Below are positions 10,191-21,180 of a stretch of DNA of 64,000 nt, one piece after another. The stretch covers positions 62,001 through 126,000 of the forward strand of contig NZ_JACHIE010000002.1 of the NCBI RefSeq assembly GCF_014207635.1. Direction: 5' to 3'. A model generated the notes under the pieces. That model was not told where the DNA came from, ran no database searches, and saw nothing but the letters and a program-made list of their open reading frames with translations. The DNA comes from Acetobacter lovaniensis (lineage in GTDB: Bacteria > Pseudomonadota > Alphaproteobacteria > Acetobacterales > Acetobacteraceae). The first letter of the stretch is position 1. Every line of letters starts with the position of its first letter. Both the position numbers and the translations under genes were made by a program.

Positions 10191-11257
10191 GCAGATACAC
10201 CCCCGCCGCCTGCGCGGCCCTGCTGCTGCTTGGCATAAACCTGCCAGACGCCAGCCCCGCCCGTGCCGCCAGCCCACAACCCGCCATGGCGGGTATGGCA
10301 GGCATGGAGGATATGCCCGGTATGGACATGAGCGAGGGCATGGATATGCCAGCCCACCCGGCCCCGCAGCCCACCACGCATGGTCCGGCGCACCCTGCTG
10401 CTCCCTCCCACACGGCAGCCCCACTTACACCCGCCACCCTTGCCAGCATGCCACCATCCGCCACTTCCGCCACCAGCGGGGTGAGCGCACAGCCCCCGGC
10501 CCCCGGTACATTCCGCGTGAGTCTGCCCCCCCTGGCACCCAGCAGCCAGTGGCCGTCGACCCCACCGGCAACACCGGTCGTGCATTATGTGCACAACATA
10601 CCCCCGGTCATGGACCACAGCACTTATTTTCATGTTCTGATGGAGCAGTTTGAAGGCCGCTACACAGCGGGGGACAGCCTGCTGCGCTATTCCGGGCAGA
10701 GCTGGTTTGGCACCGACCATGACAAACTCTGGATCAAGTCCGAAGGCACGGTAGACGGGCACCGCCATATGAGTGATGGCGACCACGAATTTTTATATGA
10801 CCACGCCATTTCCACCTATTTTGACCTACAGGCCGGTGTGCGGCTGGATCTGGATAGTGGCCCAACCCGTGCGTGGGGGGCTGTTGGGGTTCAGGGGCTT
10901 GCCCTGTACTTTTTTGATGTGTCAGCCACAGCCTATTTTAATGCCCAAGGTGTGGCGGGCAAGCTGGAAGGGTCTTATGACCTGCTGATTACCAACCGCC
11001 TGATCCTGCAACCTCAGGCGGAGTTCAACTTCTATTCCCATACCGATGCCCAGCGCGACGTCAGCCGGGGTTTTTCCGACATTGATGCGGGTTTGCGCCT
11101 GCGTTACGAATTCAAGCGCAAAATAGCCCCCTATATTGCCGTGACCTATGCCGGTCATTACGGCAACACCGCAAACCGCAGGCCCAACTGGCACGGCACA
11201 GCCGATAACGGGCCAGAGGACATCCGCTTTACCTTTGGCGTGCGCACATGGTTCTAA
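10187..11257 (+). CDS. copB: Copper resistance protein B (outer membrane)
   Basis: A 356-residue CopB/PcoB-family protein. It has an N-terminal signal peptide ending near SPARA, then a Met-rich metal-binding stretch (MAGMAGMEDMPGMDMSEGMD), a Pro/Ala/Thr-rich linker, and a C-terminal beta-barrel domain. Family features are GDSLLRYSGQSWFGTDHDKLW, AVGVQGL, and a terminal Phe (GVRTWF) as in outer membrane proteins. It probably sequesters or passes copper at the outer membrane together with the upstream oxidase. Its start overlaps the oxidase stop. Confidence 0.93.
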   Translation: MSRYTPAACAALLLLGINLPDASPARAASPQPAMAGMAGMEDMPGMDMSEGMDMPAHPAPQPTTHGPAHPAAPSHTAAPLTPATLASMPPSATSATSGVSAQPPAPGTFRVSLPPLAPSSQWPSTPPATPVVHYVHNIPPVMDHSTYFHVLMEQFEGRYTAGDSLLRYSGQSWFGTDHDKLWIKSEGTVDGHRHMSDGDHEFLYDHAISTYFDLQAGVRLDLDSGPTRAWGAVGVQGLALYFFDVSATAYFNAQGVAGKLEGSYDLLITNRLILQPQAEFNFYSHTDAQRDVSRGFSDIDAGLRLRYEFKRKIAPYIAVTYAGHYGNTANRRPNWHGTADNGPEDIRFTFGVRTWF

Positions 11258-11335
11258 CCCCTGCCAGCGCCTGACCCGCACACACCCTTTTGCGTCCGGC
11301 GCGCAGACACTCTACACAGGGAACAAGACCACACT

Positions 11336-11378
11336 CCGGAACGGCTGCGGGGCCTGAAAGGCTCCTCACCCGTTCCGG
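11336..11378 (+). terminator. Candidate terminator hairpin after copB
   Basis: Perfect 9-base inverted repeat CCGGAACGG / CCGTTCCGG around a 25-base loop that has its own GGGGCC/GGCTCC pairing, followed a few bases later by CTCTTTTG. It is the only structured element between copB and csoR. Confidence 0.45.
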
Positions 11379-11416
11379 CCCCTGCCTCTTTTGTTCAGAA
11401 CAGCCTGTAGAAGCCC

Positions 11417-11752
11417 ATGTCCACAGACAAACCCGGTTGCCATGCCTGCACCCCCTCCTCTACCCCGGCCAGCACGGAACGGCACGTAACCCAGCCGGAC
11501 AAGACTGCCCTGATCAACCGCCTTAAACGGATTGAGGGACAGGTCGGGGGGATACTGAACATGGTGCAGGATGACCGCTACTGCGTGGATATTCTGACCC
11601 AGCTTTCCGCCGTTAAGTCCGCGCTGGATGGCGTGGGGGTGCAAATCCTGACATCCCACGCCAAAGGCTGCGTGCGCACCGCCATTGCTGAAAACGGCGG
11701 GGAGGAAGCACTGGAGGAACTCATGGGCGTTATCCGCAAAATGGTAAAATAG
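11417..11752 (+). CDS. csoR: CsoR-family copper-sensing repressor
   Basis: A 111-residue all-helical repressor of the CsoR/RcnR/FrmR family. The family opening LINRLKRIEGQVGGI is followed by the Cu(I) ligand set Cys56 (DRYC), His81 and Cys85 (SHAKGC). That Cys-His-Cys pattern is typical of copper-sensing CsoR rather than nickel-sensing RcnR. An N-terminal extension adds Cys8, His9 and Cys11. It lies at the end of the copper locus and probably binds the palindrome at 7957-7977, releasing DNA when Cu(I) binds. The assignment rests on ligand pattern plus context. Confidence 0.87.
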   Translation: MSTDKPGCHACTPSSTPASTERHVTQPDKTALINRLKRIEGQVGGILNMVQDDRYCVDILTQLSAVKSALDGVGVQILTSHAKGCVRTAIAENGGEEALEELMGVIRKMVK

Positions 11753-11965
11753 GGCATTCTGCAAAAAGACCGCCTCCCCCACACGACCGCCATGATGTTG
11801 AGACGCCGCAGCACACCACGGCAAAAGCAGCTTTGGCGTGTGAGCAAAACATTCCCTTCACGCTATATTGACCCGGCCAGACATCCTCCGTAAAAAGCGT
11901 CAGTTTTCATCCCGCGATGCCCCATCAGGCGCAGCTTTACTGAGCGCCGGAGGCGCCGCTTTCCC

Positions 11966-13249
11966 ATGTCCATGACTTTTGCCGACCTTTCCCTGATGGA
12001 GCCGCTGCTCCTTGCTCTGGCCGAGGCAGGTTACGTAAGCCCCACCCCCATTCAGGCCCAGTCCATTCCTCTGCTGCTTGAAGGCCGTGACCTGCTGGGT
12101 CTGGCGCAAACAGGCACGGGCAAAACAGCCTCTTTTGCGCTGCCACTCCTGCACCGCCTTGCCACAAACCCGCGCCCGGCCCCCAAAGGGGGGGCGCGTA
12201 TTCTGGTTCTGGCACCCACGCGTGAGCTTGTATCCCAGATTGCCGATGGTTTTGAAAACTTTGGCCGCCACCTGCCCTTTAGCGTCACAACGGTATTTGG
12301 CGGCGTAAGCCAGATGCATCAGGTCAACGCGCTCAGGGACGGTGTGGATATTCTTGTTGCCGCCCCCGGACGCCTGCTGGACCTGATCGAGCAGGGGCTT
12401 TGCGACCTGTCGCAGCTTGAAGCCCTAGTGCTGGACGAAGCCGACCAGATGCTCGATATGGGCTTTGCAAAACCGATAGAGCGGATTGTGGCAACCCTGC
12501 CCAAAGACCGGCATACCGTGCTGTTTTCCGCCACCATGCCAAAATCCATTGCCGCACTGGTGGAAAACCTCCTGCGCGACCCGGCCAAGGTGGAAATTGC
12601 TCCCCCCTCTACCACCGTGGACCGGATTGAACAGTCGGTCATGTTTGTGAACGCCGCCGACAAAAAAACAGCCCTGCTCGCACAGTTGCAGGAACCTGAT
12701 ATTGGTCAGGCGGTTGTTTTTACCTTGCAGAAAAACATTGCCAACGAAGTCTGCTCTTTTCTGACCGATGCCGGGATTACGGCGGAAGCCCTGCACGGCA
12801 ACCGCTCACAGGGGCAGCGGGAGCGCGCACTCAATGCGTTCCGTGAGGGCACGGTGCAGGTTCTGGTTGCAACGGATATTGCAGCCCGCGGGATTGACGT
12901 AGATACAGTCACGCATGTTTTTAACCATGACCTGCCAAGCCTGCCCGAAAGTTACGTCCACCGCATAGGCCGCACCGGGCGTGCGGGGCGGCGTGGCATT
13001 GCCGTAACCCTGTGCGATGCCGAACAGCGCGCATGGCTCCATGATGTGGAACGTGAGATCGGGCAGACCCTGAGCGTCCATACCGAGCATGAATGGCACT
13101 CAGAAGACGCCCGGAACTCCACCATGCGCGCCCCCGTGCTGGGTGGTGGGCCAGTCAAACAGGTCAAACCGCAGGTCAAGCGTGAACGCAAGGTCTGGAC
13201 TGAGGAAGAAAAACAGGCTGCACGCGCCGCATCCCAAAAAACAGCCTGA
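11966..13249 (+). CDS. DEAD-box RNA helicase (RhlE-like)
   Basis: ATP-dependent RNA helicase of 427 residues with the complete motif set. The Q motif is in FADLSLMEPLLLALAEAGY, followed by the TPIQ segment, motif I AQTGTGKT, Ia PTREL, II DEAD (VLDEADQMLDMGF), III SAT (FSATMP), V ARGID, and VI HRIGRTGRAG. The C-terminal tail is short and basic (KQVKPQVKRERK), like RhlE proteins acting in ribosome assembly or mRNA turnover. The ATG at 11966 follows the start region of a 213-base gap after csoR. A second helicase is encoded at 23640. Confidence 0.92.
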   Translation: MSMTFADLSLMEPLLLALAEAGYVSPTPIQAQSIPLLLEGRDLLGLAQTGTGKTASFALPLLHRLATNPRPAPKGGARILVLAPTRELVSQIADGFENFGRHLPFSVTTVFGGVSQMHQVNALRDGVDILVAAPGRLLDLIEQGLCDLSQLEALVLDEADQMLDMGFAKPIERIVATLPKDRHTVLFSATMPKSIAALVENLLRDPAKVEIAPPSTTVDRIEQSVMFVNAADKKTALLAQLQEPDIGQAVVFTLQKNIANEVCSFLTDAGITAEALHGNRSQGQRERALNAFREGTVQVLVATDIAARGIDVDTVTHVFNHDLPSLPESYVHRIGRTGRAGRRGIAVTLCDAEQRAWLHDVEREIGQTLSVHTEHEWHSEDARNSTMRAPVLGGGPVKQVKPQVKRERKVWTEEEKQAARAASQKTA

Positions 13250-13270
13250 ATAATACGGCCATTTTTATAG

Positions 13271-13300
13271 GCAGGCATGGCATAATGCTGCCATGCCTGC
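13271..13300. terminator. Perfect hairpin between convergent helicase and catalase genes
   Basis: A perfect 12-base inverted repeat GCAGGCATGGCA / TGCCATGCCTGC with a 6-base loop, centred between the two convergent stops. There is no T-run on either strand, so Rho-independent termination is uncertain, but placement suggests a bidirectional transcript end. Confidence 0.45.
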
Positions 13301-13330
13301 CCCGGTTACCGCGCGCACGAGGTTGGTTGT

Positions 13331-14797
13331 TTAGTCCCGTGCAGCAGCCACGCCATCGCGCACGCGCTGGCCTATGGTGGCATCAATATTAGTCCAGTAT
13401 TCAAACACCCGTGACAGCACAGGTTCTTCAACACCCTGTAGAACATGGCCGACAATATTGCTCACCAGCCTGTCCCGCGCGGCACCGTCCATAACGCGGT
13501 TGATCAGGATATTGGCCTGCGCAAAATCATCATCATCGGCGCGTAAGGTGTAGGCTTCCCGCACAAAGGCCCCATCGGCCGCCCAGACCGCGTTATCGGG
13601 AAAACGCTGCGCATCCGCCACCGGCCCACCTTTTGAGTTGGGCACATAAGCCGGGTCGTGCGCGTGGTTCATGCGCATTGTGCCGCCTTTGGTGTACCCA
13701 TGAACGGGGCACCTCGGTGCGTTAACCGGGATCTGCTTGTAGTTCACGCCAAGACGTGCGCGGTGGGCATCCGCATAAGCAAAAGCACGGCCGAGCAACA
13801 TCTTGTCAGGTGACAGGCCGGTGCCGGGTACAAAATTGTTCGGTTCAAACGCAAGCTGTTCGATCTGGGAATGAAAATCCGTTGGGTTCCGGTCAAGCGT
13901 GAGCCTGCCGACATCGATCAGCGGATAGTCCTCATGCGGCCAGACCTTGGTCAGATCAAACGGGTTGATGTGGTAGGTTCTAGCATCCTCATACGGCATG
14001 ATCTGCATTTTGAGTGTCCAGCTCGGATACTCCCCACGCCTGATTGCCGCGTACAGGTCCCGGCGGTGATAATCCGCGTCCTGCCCGGCAATTTTACCAG
14101 CCTGCTCCTGCGTCAGGCATTGAATACCCTGATCGGTTTTGAAGTGGTATTTAACCCAGAACCGCTCCCCCCGCGCATTGACCCACATGTAGGTATGACT
14201 GGAAAAACCATCCATATGCCGCCATGACGCCGGAATACCCCGGTCCCCCATAAGCCAGGTAACCTGATGTGCGGTTTCCGGGCTGAGGGTCCAGAAATCC
14301 CACTGCATGTCGTTATCACGCAGGCCGTTATCGACCCGGCGCTTCTGGGAATGGATGAAATGCTGGAATTTGAGCGGATCACGCACAAAGAAGATCGGCG
14401 TATTGTTGCCGACCATATCAAAGTTGCCTTCATCCGTATAAAACTTCAGGGCAAAACCGCGTGGGTCCCGCCATGTATCGGGGCTGCCAGCCTCCCCCGC
14501 CACGGTTGAAAACCGGGCTACAACCTCGGTCCTAGCGCCCGGCTGCAAAAACTTTGCACAGGTGTACGCGCTCATGTCGTGCGTGACTTCAAACGTACCA
14601 AATGCGCCGCTCCCTTTGGCATGGGGCTGGCGGTCGGGGATCATCTCGCGGTTAAAAGCTGCCATCTGCTCGATCAGGTAATGATCATGCAGAACAATGG
14701 GGCCATCCGCACCAACAGTGAGCGAATGCTCATCGCTCGAAACCGGGATACCGGATTCCGTTGTGTGTATTTTCACGGTTGAATCATGTGTCACCAC
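13331..14797 (-). CDS. katA: Monofunctional haem catalase
   Basis: Decomposes hydrogen peroxide in the cytoplasm. The 488-residue length fits small-subunit (clade 3) catalases. The distal-site His and its surroundings are in ERVVHAKG-type form as [19 protein letters not shown], the haem-binding region includes [12 protein letters not shown] and [12 protein letters not shown], and the proximal ligand is the Tyr of SRVFEYW (RxFxY). The gene is convergent with the upstream helicase. It has about 160 bases of leader before the ilvC terminator; I did not identify an OxyR site. Confidence 0.95.
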   Translation of the reverse strand: MVTHDSTVKIHTTESGIPVSSDEHSLTVGADGPIVLHDHYLIEQMAAFNREMIPDRQPHAKGSGAFGTFEVTHDMSAYTCAKFLQPGARTEVVARFSTVAGEAGSPDTWRDPRGFALKFYTDEGNFDMVGNNTPIFFVRDPLKFQHFIHSQKRRVDNGLRDNDMQWDFWTLSPETAHQVTWLMGDRGIPASWRHMDGFSSHTYMWVNARGERFWVKYHFKTDQGIQCLTQEQAGKIAGQDADYHRRDLYAAIRRGEYPSWTLKMQIMPYEDARTYHINPFDLTKVWPHEDYPLIDVGRLTLDRNPTDFHSQIEQLAFEPNNFVPGTGLSPDKMLLGRAFAYADAHRARLGVNYKQIPVNAPRCPVHGYTKGGTMRMNHAHDPAYVPNSKGGPVADAQRFPDNAVWAADGAFVREAYTLRADDDDFAQANILINRVMDGAARDRLVSNIVGHVLQGVEEPVLSRVFEYWTNIDATIGQRVRDGVAAARD

Positions 14798-14957
14798 GGT
14801 CTCCTTCGCGTGTTCGCCTTACACTGAAGGCAACGCATATCCTGTGCCGGGTGTTCACTGCCTGCTCATCACTTTTTCCGGCAAGGGCCAATCATGGGCT
14901 CAGATGTGTGGTCGTACGCCAAACCTACAGGCCGAGGGGCCATACACTGTGCAAGAA

Positions 14958-14996
14958 ACAAAAAAGGCTCCCCCACCATCTGGCGGGGGAGCCTTT
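14958..14996 (-). terminator. Rho-independent terminator of ilvC
   Basis: Strong stem (AAAGGCTCCCCC with GGGGGAGCCTTT and extra central pairs) 34 bases beyond the ilvC stop. Read on the minus strand it is followed by a T-run. Confidence 0.9.
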
Positions 14997-15029
14997 AAGC
15001 ACAGCGTAAACGCCGTATGGGTCGCAGTC

Positions 15030-16636
<1,607 letters not shown>

Positions 16637-16695
16637 GTTTCTCACAATCAAGGCAGAAGGGACAAGACGGAACCCGAAAGAACAGAACTGGCCAA

Positions 16696-18510
16696 TCAGA
16701 CCAGCATCTGCCCTTCCTTGCTGATCGTGGCACTGCCTGCTTCCTGCTCCGGGCCAAGGATCATCTGGTTATGGGCAGCACCAGATGGAATCATGGGGAA
16801 GCAGTTTTCCCCCTCCGCCACGCAGATATCCACCAGCACGGGGCCATTATGCTCCAGCGCCTTCTGGATGGTGGCATCCAGCTCATCCAGCCGGGTGGCG
16901 CGCAGGCCGGTGGCATGGAAACTTTCCGCCAGCTTTACAAAGTCCGGCAGGGCATCGGAATAGCTTTCCGAATAGCGCGAACCGTGCAGCAGTTCCTGCC
17001 ACTGGCGGACCATGCCCATGTAGTGGTTGTTGATGATGAAAATCTTAACCGGCAGGCGGTACTGCGCGATGGTCCCCAGTTCCTGAATGTTCATCAGAGT
17101 TGAGGCTTCCCCCGCAATATCCATGACCAGCGCATCGGGGTGGGCAATCTGCGCGCCAACGGCGGCTGGCAGGCCATAGCCCATGGTGCCAAGCCCGCCC
17201 GATGTCAGCCAGTGGTTGGGAGCATCAAAGCGGAAGAACTGCGCAGCCCACATCTGGTGCTGCCCGACTTCGGTGGAAACGTACGTATCCCGCCCGGTCT
17301 GGCGTGCCAGTTCGTAAATCCGCTGGATGGCCTGCTGCGGCTTGATCACGGCATCGGGGGCCTTGTTCTGCCCAAAGCGCAGGCAGTCCAGCGCGCGCCA
17401 GCTTTCAATCTGTGCCCACCAGGCAGCCAGATCAGACTTATGGGCGTAGGCGGGCTGTTTTTCCCACTCTTCGATCATCAGGTCGATAATCTGCCCGACA
17501 TCCCCCACAATGCCTTCGTCGACATGCACGATCTTGTTGATCTGGGAGGGATCAATATCAACATGGATTTTAAACGAACTGGGGGAGAACGCATCCAGCC
17601 GCCCGGTTACCCGGTCATCAAACCGGCTGCCAAGGGCTATCAGCACATCGCAGTCATAGGTTGCCAGATTGGCCTCGTACGTCCCGTGCATGCCCAGCAT
17701 GCCAAGGAATCGCTGGTCCGTACCGGGGAACGCCCCCAGCCCCATGAGCGTGGATGTTACGGGAAAACCCGTCAGATCCACCAGCCGACGCAAAGCGGCA
17801 CTGGCCTGCGGGCCGGAATTGATAACCCCACCACCCGTGTAAAACAGCGGGCGTTTGCCTGCCTTCATGGCCGCCACCGCGCGGGCAATGGCCGCACGGT
17901 CTGGCTGGGAGCCCATGCGGGTGGTGCGCGGGGTTACGGCGTGGGCCTCCACGTAAGGGGCATCGCCCACCGTAATGTTCTTGGGCAGGTCAATCAGCAC
18001 CGGGCCGGGGCGGCCGGAACGGGCAATGGCAAAGGCTTCATGCACCGCAGGAGCCAGATCTTCGGGCCTGCGCACCAGATAATTATATTTGGTAACCGGG
18101 CGGGTAATGCCCGTTGTATCCGCTTCCTGAAAAGCGTCATTGCCAATCAGGGGGGTGGGCACCTGCCCGGACAGGCAGACCAGCGGAATGGAATCCATCA
18201 TGGCGTCCAGAAGGCCGGTTACGGCGTTGGTCGCCCCCGGACCACTGGTAACCAGCACCACACCCACCTTGCCGGTGGAGCGGGCATAGGCCTCTGCCGC
18301 ATGCACGGCGGCCTGCTCGTGGCGCACCAGAATATGACGGATGTGATTCTGCTTGAACAGGGCATCATAAATAGGAAGGACGGCGCCACCGGGGTAGCCA
18401 AAAATAACCTCCACACCCTGTTCGACCAATGCGCGCAGAAGAACTTCCGCACCCGGCAGGGTGGTGGTTGTCTGAGCGTCCAGTGTGGTCGAACCCGTTG
18501 TGCGTGTCAT
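16696..18510 (-). CDS. ilvI: Acetolactate synthase large (catalytic) subunit
   Basis: ThDP-dependent synthase making acetolactate and acetohydroxybutyrate. 604 residues with the three canonical domains. The N-terminal GYPGGAVLPIYDAL segment and the catalytic Glu in RHEQAAVHAAEAYAR are visible, as is the FAD/central domain with GVINSG and MGLGAFPG. The C-terminal ThDP domain has MNIQELGT and INNHYMGMVRQWQ. The ThDP/Mg motif, normally GD(G/A), reads AGEAS here (GAA codon for Glu), an unusual conservative change. RBS AGAGAGG precedes the ATG. miaA ends 39 bases upstream on the same strand. Confidence 0.94.
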   Translation of the reverse strand: MTRTTGSTTLDAQTTTTLPGAEVLLRALVEQGVEVIFGYPGGAVLPIYDALFKQNHIRHILVRHEQAAVHAAEAYARSTGKVGVVLVTSGPGATNAVTGLLDAMMDSIPLVCLSGQVPTPLIGNDAFQEADTTGITRPVTKYNYLVRRPEDLAPAVHEAFAIARSGRPGPVLIDLPKNITVGDAPYVEAHAVTPRTTRMGSQPDRAAIARAVAAMKAGKRPLFYTGGGVINSGPQASAALRRLVDLTGFPVTSTLMGLGAFPGTDQRFLGMLGMHGTYEANLATYDCDVLIALGSRFDDRVTGRLDAFSPSSFKIHVDIDPSQINKIVHVDEGIVGDVGQIIDLMIEEWEKQPAYAHKSDLAAWWAQIESWRALDCLRFGQNKAPDAVIKPQQAIQRIYELARQTGRDTYVSTEVGQHQMWAAQFFRFDAPNHWLTSGGLGTMGYGLPAAVGAQIAHPDALVMDIAGEASTLMNIQELGTIAQYRLPVKIFIINNHYMGMVRQWQELLHGSRYSESYSDALPDFVKLAESFHATGLRATRLDELDATIQKALEHNGPVLVDICVAEGENCFPMIPSGAAHNQMILGPEQEAGSATISKEGQMLV

Positions 18511-18549
18511 AGCGTCCTCTCTTCCCGAAATTGGGAGCAGGTCGCCTGT

Positions 18550-19578
18550 TTAGGACCCGATATTGGGTGCGTCAATCCCCTTTAGAATAAAGGAAACAAT
18601 TTCATCGTACTTTCTTTCCGAAAATTGCTCAAAATCGGGAAAACAGGCATTAACCATACAGGTCAGCCCTTCCGCCGTAAGCGGGTGGTGGGCAAACCAT
18701 GTGGCCTGCCGCTTGGTGTAGCGCCCTGTGGCGGCAACAGCGCGGCTTGCGGCTTCGGCCTGTGTGATCTCCCCCAGCAGCATGGCGGCCAGTTCGGGCA
18801 CACCATGGGCGCGCATGACGGGCAGGTCCGGGTCCAGATTCTGTTGTAACAGGGCGCGCACCTCCTCCACGCCGCCCTGCTCCAGCATGGCGGCAAACCG
18901 GGCCTGTATGCGAGCACGCAGTTCCACACGGGACGGGTCCAGACGCACGGCCACAAAACGGGCCGGAGCGGGCGGCAGGCCGGGCTGGGCCAGCCACCAG
19001 TCCAGCCCATGGCCCGTGGCCTGCCATACCTCCCACGCACGGGCCACACGCTGCGAATCCACGGGCTTGAGGCGTGATGCCGTTTGCGGGTCCACCACCA
19101 TAAGCCGCGCATGCACGGCGGGGGCCCCTTCCTCCGCCACCAGCGCACGGGCCGCCTGCTGCACGGCGGGGGGGCTTTGTGGAATCTGGGCCAGTCCATC
19201 GGTCAGGGCGCGCAGATACATGCCCGTACCCCCGCATAGTATGGGCATCTGCCCCGCGTGCCACGCCTGCTGCATGGCGGCCAGAGCCTGCTCGCGCCAC
19301 CACGCCACGCTTCCTTTATGGGCTGCGGGCAGCACACCATACAGCCGGTGGGGCACGCGCTGCTCTTCCGCCACATCCGGGCGGGCGGTCAGCACACGCA
19401 GGTCTTTATAAACCTGCATGGAATCCGCGTTAATGACCACGCCCCCCAACTGCTGGGCCAGCCTGAGCGCCAGAGCGGATTTGCCCGAACAGGTCGGTCC
19501 TGCCAGCACAAGGGCCGGGGGATGGCTTTGCGTGTAGCGGGTTGCCGAGCTGGGGCATGGGTGTTCTGCTTGCTTCAT
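18550..19578 (-). CDS. miaA: tRNA dimethylallyltransferase
   Basis: Transfers a dimethylallyl group to N6 of adenosine 37 in tRNAs reading codons that start with U. The P-loop GPTCSGKS is followed by the substrate-site NADSMQVYKDLRVLTARP, then GGTGMYLRAL. At 342 residues it is slightly long, mostly from the first 25 residues. The open frame extends to 20187, but the upstream part is the antisense of serB; the ATG at 19578 precedes the P-loop strand and was chosen. It begins only 30 bases from the divergent serB start and ends 39 bases before ilvI, so it probably shares the ilv transcript. Confidence 0.92.
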   Translation of the reverse strand: MKQAEHPCPSSATRYTQSHPPALVLAGPTCSGKSALALRLAQQLGGVVINADSMQVYKDLRVLTARPDVAEEQRVPHRLYGVLPAAHKGSVAWWREQALAAMQQAWHAGQMPILCGGTGMYLRALTDGLAQIPQSPPAVQQAARALVAEEGAPAVHARLMVVDPQTASRLKPVDSQRVARAWEVWQATGHGLDWWLAQPGLPPAPARFVAVRLDPSRVELRARIQARFAAMLEQGGVEEVRALLQQNLDPDLPVMRAHGVPELAAMLLGEITQAEAASRAVAATGRYTKRQATWFAHHPLTAEGLTCMVNACFPDFEQFSERKYDEIVSFILKGIDAPNIGS

Positions 19579-19608
19579 GTCCGTATTCCTGCCACACACC
19601 CAAGTGCC

Positions 19609-20496
19609 ATGACGAGCCTTGTTCTGACCCTTGTTGCCCCCCGTGAGGCAACAACACTCGATACCGCCACAATCTCCCTCGCGCGTGATATTATCCGTGC
19701 CCAGGGTGAAACCGTTATCCTCTCCCCCGGGGAGGCAGTGGATATTCCCTGCCCGGCCTGCACGCCAGACGTGCTGGCCCAGTTGCACACACATCTTGGC
19801 AACAGGGTGGACGTGGTGCTGAGCCCCGCGGAAGGCCGCCGCAAGAAGCTGCTGGTCTCGGACATGGACAGCACCATTGTCGCCAACGAAACACTCGATG
19901 ATCTGGCAAGCCTTGCCGGTATTGGGGACAAGGTTGCCGCCATTACCACCCGCTCCATGAATGGCGAGCTGGATTTTGCCACCTCCCTGCGCGAACGCGT
20001 GGCCCTGCTGAAAGGCCTGCCCCAAAGCCTGCTGGAAAAAGCATGGCAGGATGTGCGCCTGAACCCCGGCGCGGTGGAAATGGTGCGCACCATGCGTGCG
20101 CATGGCGCCTACACGGCGCTGGTATCGGGCGGGTTTACCTTTTTTACCTCCCGCGTGGCCGCCCTTTGCGGGTTTGAGGAAAACCACGCCAACACCCTGC
20201 TAACCGATGAGACCGGCCACCTGAGTGGTGCCCCCGGCCTGCCCATTCTGGGCGCGCAAACCAAACTGGACCTGCTGGAACAACTCAGCACGCGCCACAA
20301 GCTAGCCCCCGAGGCCACTCTGGCCATTGGCGATGGCGCAAACGACCTGCCCATGCTGCGCGCCGCAGGACTGGGCATTGCCTTTTTTGCCAAGCCGATT
20401 GTGCGTCAGGCCGTAGCGGCCCAGATTAACCATACCTCGCTTCGCACCGCGCTTTTCATGCAGGGCTACCCCGCATCCGCCTTTGTAAGCGCATAA
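19609..20496 (+). CDS. serB: Phosphoserine phosphatase
   Basis: Last step of serine synthesis, a HAD phosphatase of 295 residues. Motif I is VSDMDSTIVANE, motif II the Ser in VSGGFTFF, and motif III GDGANDLPML. An ACT-like N-terminal segment of about 80 residues precedes the HAD domain. The ATG at 19609 is close to the divergent miaA start, leaving a 30-base intergenic space that must hold elements of both promoters or lie within one transcript. Confidence 0.94.
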   Translation: MTSLVLTLVAPREATTLDTATISLARDIIRAQGETVILSPGEAVDIPCPACTPDVLAQLHTHLGNRVDVVLSPAEGRRKKLLVSDMDSTIVANETLDDLASLAGIGDKVAAITTRSMNGELDFATSLRERVALLKGLPQSLLEKAWQDVRLNPGAVEMVRTMRAHGAYTALVSGGFTFFTSRVAALCGFEENHANTLLTDETGHLSGAPGLPILGAQTKLDLLEQLSTRHKLAPEATLAIGDGANDLPMLRAAGLGIAFFAKPIVRQAVAAQINHTSLRTALFMQGYPASAFVSA

Positions 20497-20543
20497 CCCG
20501 TAACACCAGCCGCTGAGCGCCTGTAGAAAAGTAAGGCAGCACC

Positions 20544-20738
20544 ATGCAGTTTGACCCAAGGGATATTTCAACCTACCCCATAGCCCGCGCACTCAGCATT
20601 GTACTGGGCGTGGGGCTGGTGCTGTACTGCTTCAACTTCTACCTGACCCTGCCACAGGACACACCCGAGCACGTCATGCGGCATGTGGCTGCGCTGATTG
20701 TCGGCACCATTCTGCTACTGGGCAGTATCTGGATCTAG
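20544..20738 (+). CDS. Small two-helix membrane protein
   Basis: A 64-residue protein of unknown function. It has two predicted membrane helices (ALSIVLGVGLVLYCFNFYL and HVAALIVGTILLLGSIW) joined by a short polar loop, LPQDTPEHVMR. It starts 47 bases after serB on the same strand. The clear amphipathic layout and absence of competing frames support it as real, but there is no homology I can name. Confidence 0.55.
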   Translation: MQFDPRDISTYPIARALSIVLGVGLVLYCFNFYLTLPQDTPEHVMRHVAALIVGTILLLGSIWI

Positions 20739-20880
20739 GGTCAGTTCGCCCCCCGCTTGTCCCATGAGTGAAGCGAGCAGCACTTCCATCCTTTAGAAGT
20801 CAATTTTTTCCTTCTCCATGCCCCCTGCACCTACTGCAAGGATGTGGCTCTCGTGAGGGTATGCGTGTTTGTACGTTGCC

Positions 20881-20900
20881 TACCCCTCCCCCCTAGGGTA
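20881..20900. promoter_or_regulatory. CsoR/InrS-type operator before the nickel-type regulator
   Basis: Imperfect palindrome TACCC...GGGTA enclosing a C-rich core, 10 bases before the ATG of a CsoR-family regulator. Such C/G-tract palindromes are the known operator form of this family, so autoregulation is likely. It would overlap the 5' end of the transcript or the RBS region. Confidence 0.55.
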
Positions 20901-20909
20901 GGGTGATGT

Positions 20910-21176
20910 ATGGTTCATCACTCTCACCCCCTTATCCGGCGGCAACTGCAACAGGCCCACGGGCATCTGGCCAAAGTTATTGCCATGCTCGACGAAGGTC
21001 GAAGCTGCTCCGACCTTGCGCAACAGCTTGAGGCCGTGGAAAGCACGATCCGCAAATCCAAGCGCATACTGGTGCAGGACCACCTTGAGCACTGCATTAT
21101 AGACGCCATTGCCGCAGGCGAGATCAGCCGTGAGGACGCCTTGCAGGCTTTTGCCGCCCTGACCAAATACCTGTAA
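20910..21176 (+). CDS. CsoR/RcnR-family metal sensor, InrS/NreA-like
   Basis: An 88-residue repressor of the CsoR/RcnR family. Potential metal ligands are His3, His4, His6, His17/His19, Cys33 (RSC), His58, His61 and Cys62 (DHLEHC). An N-terminal His plus Cys-His-Cys matches nickel sensors such as InrS better than the copper CsoR encoded at 11417. It is directly followed, after 4 bases, by an MFS exporter gene, an arrangement like nreA-nreB. The metal specificity is inferred. Confidence 0.8.
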   Translation: MVHHSHPLIRRQLQQAHGHLAKVIAMLDEGRSCSDLAQQLEAVESTIRKSKRILVQDHLEHCIIDAIAAGEISREDALQAFAALTKYL

Positions 21177-21180
21177 GCGC

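Noticed and set aside
17140-18585. 481-residue plus-strand ORF
   Set aside because: Antisense of ilvI, with no domain; also runs into the miaA end.
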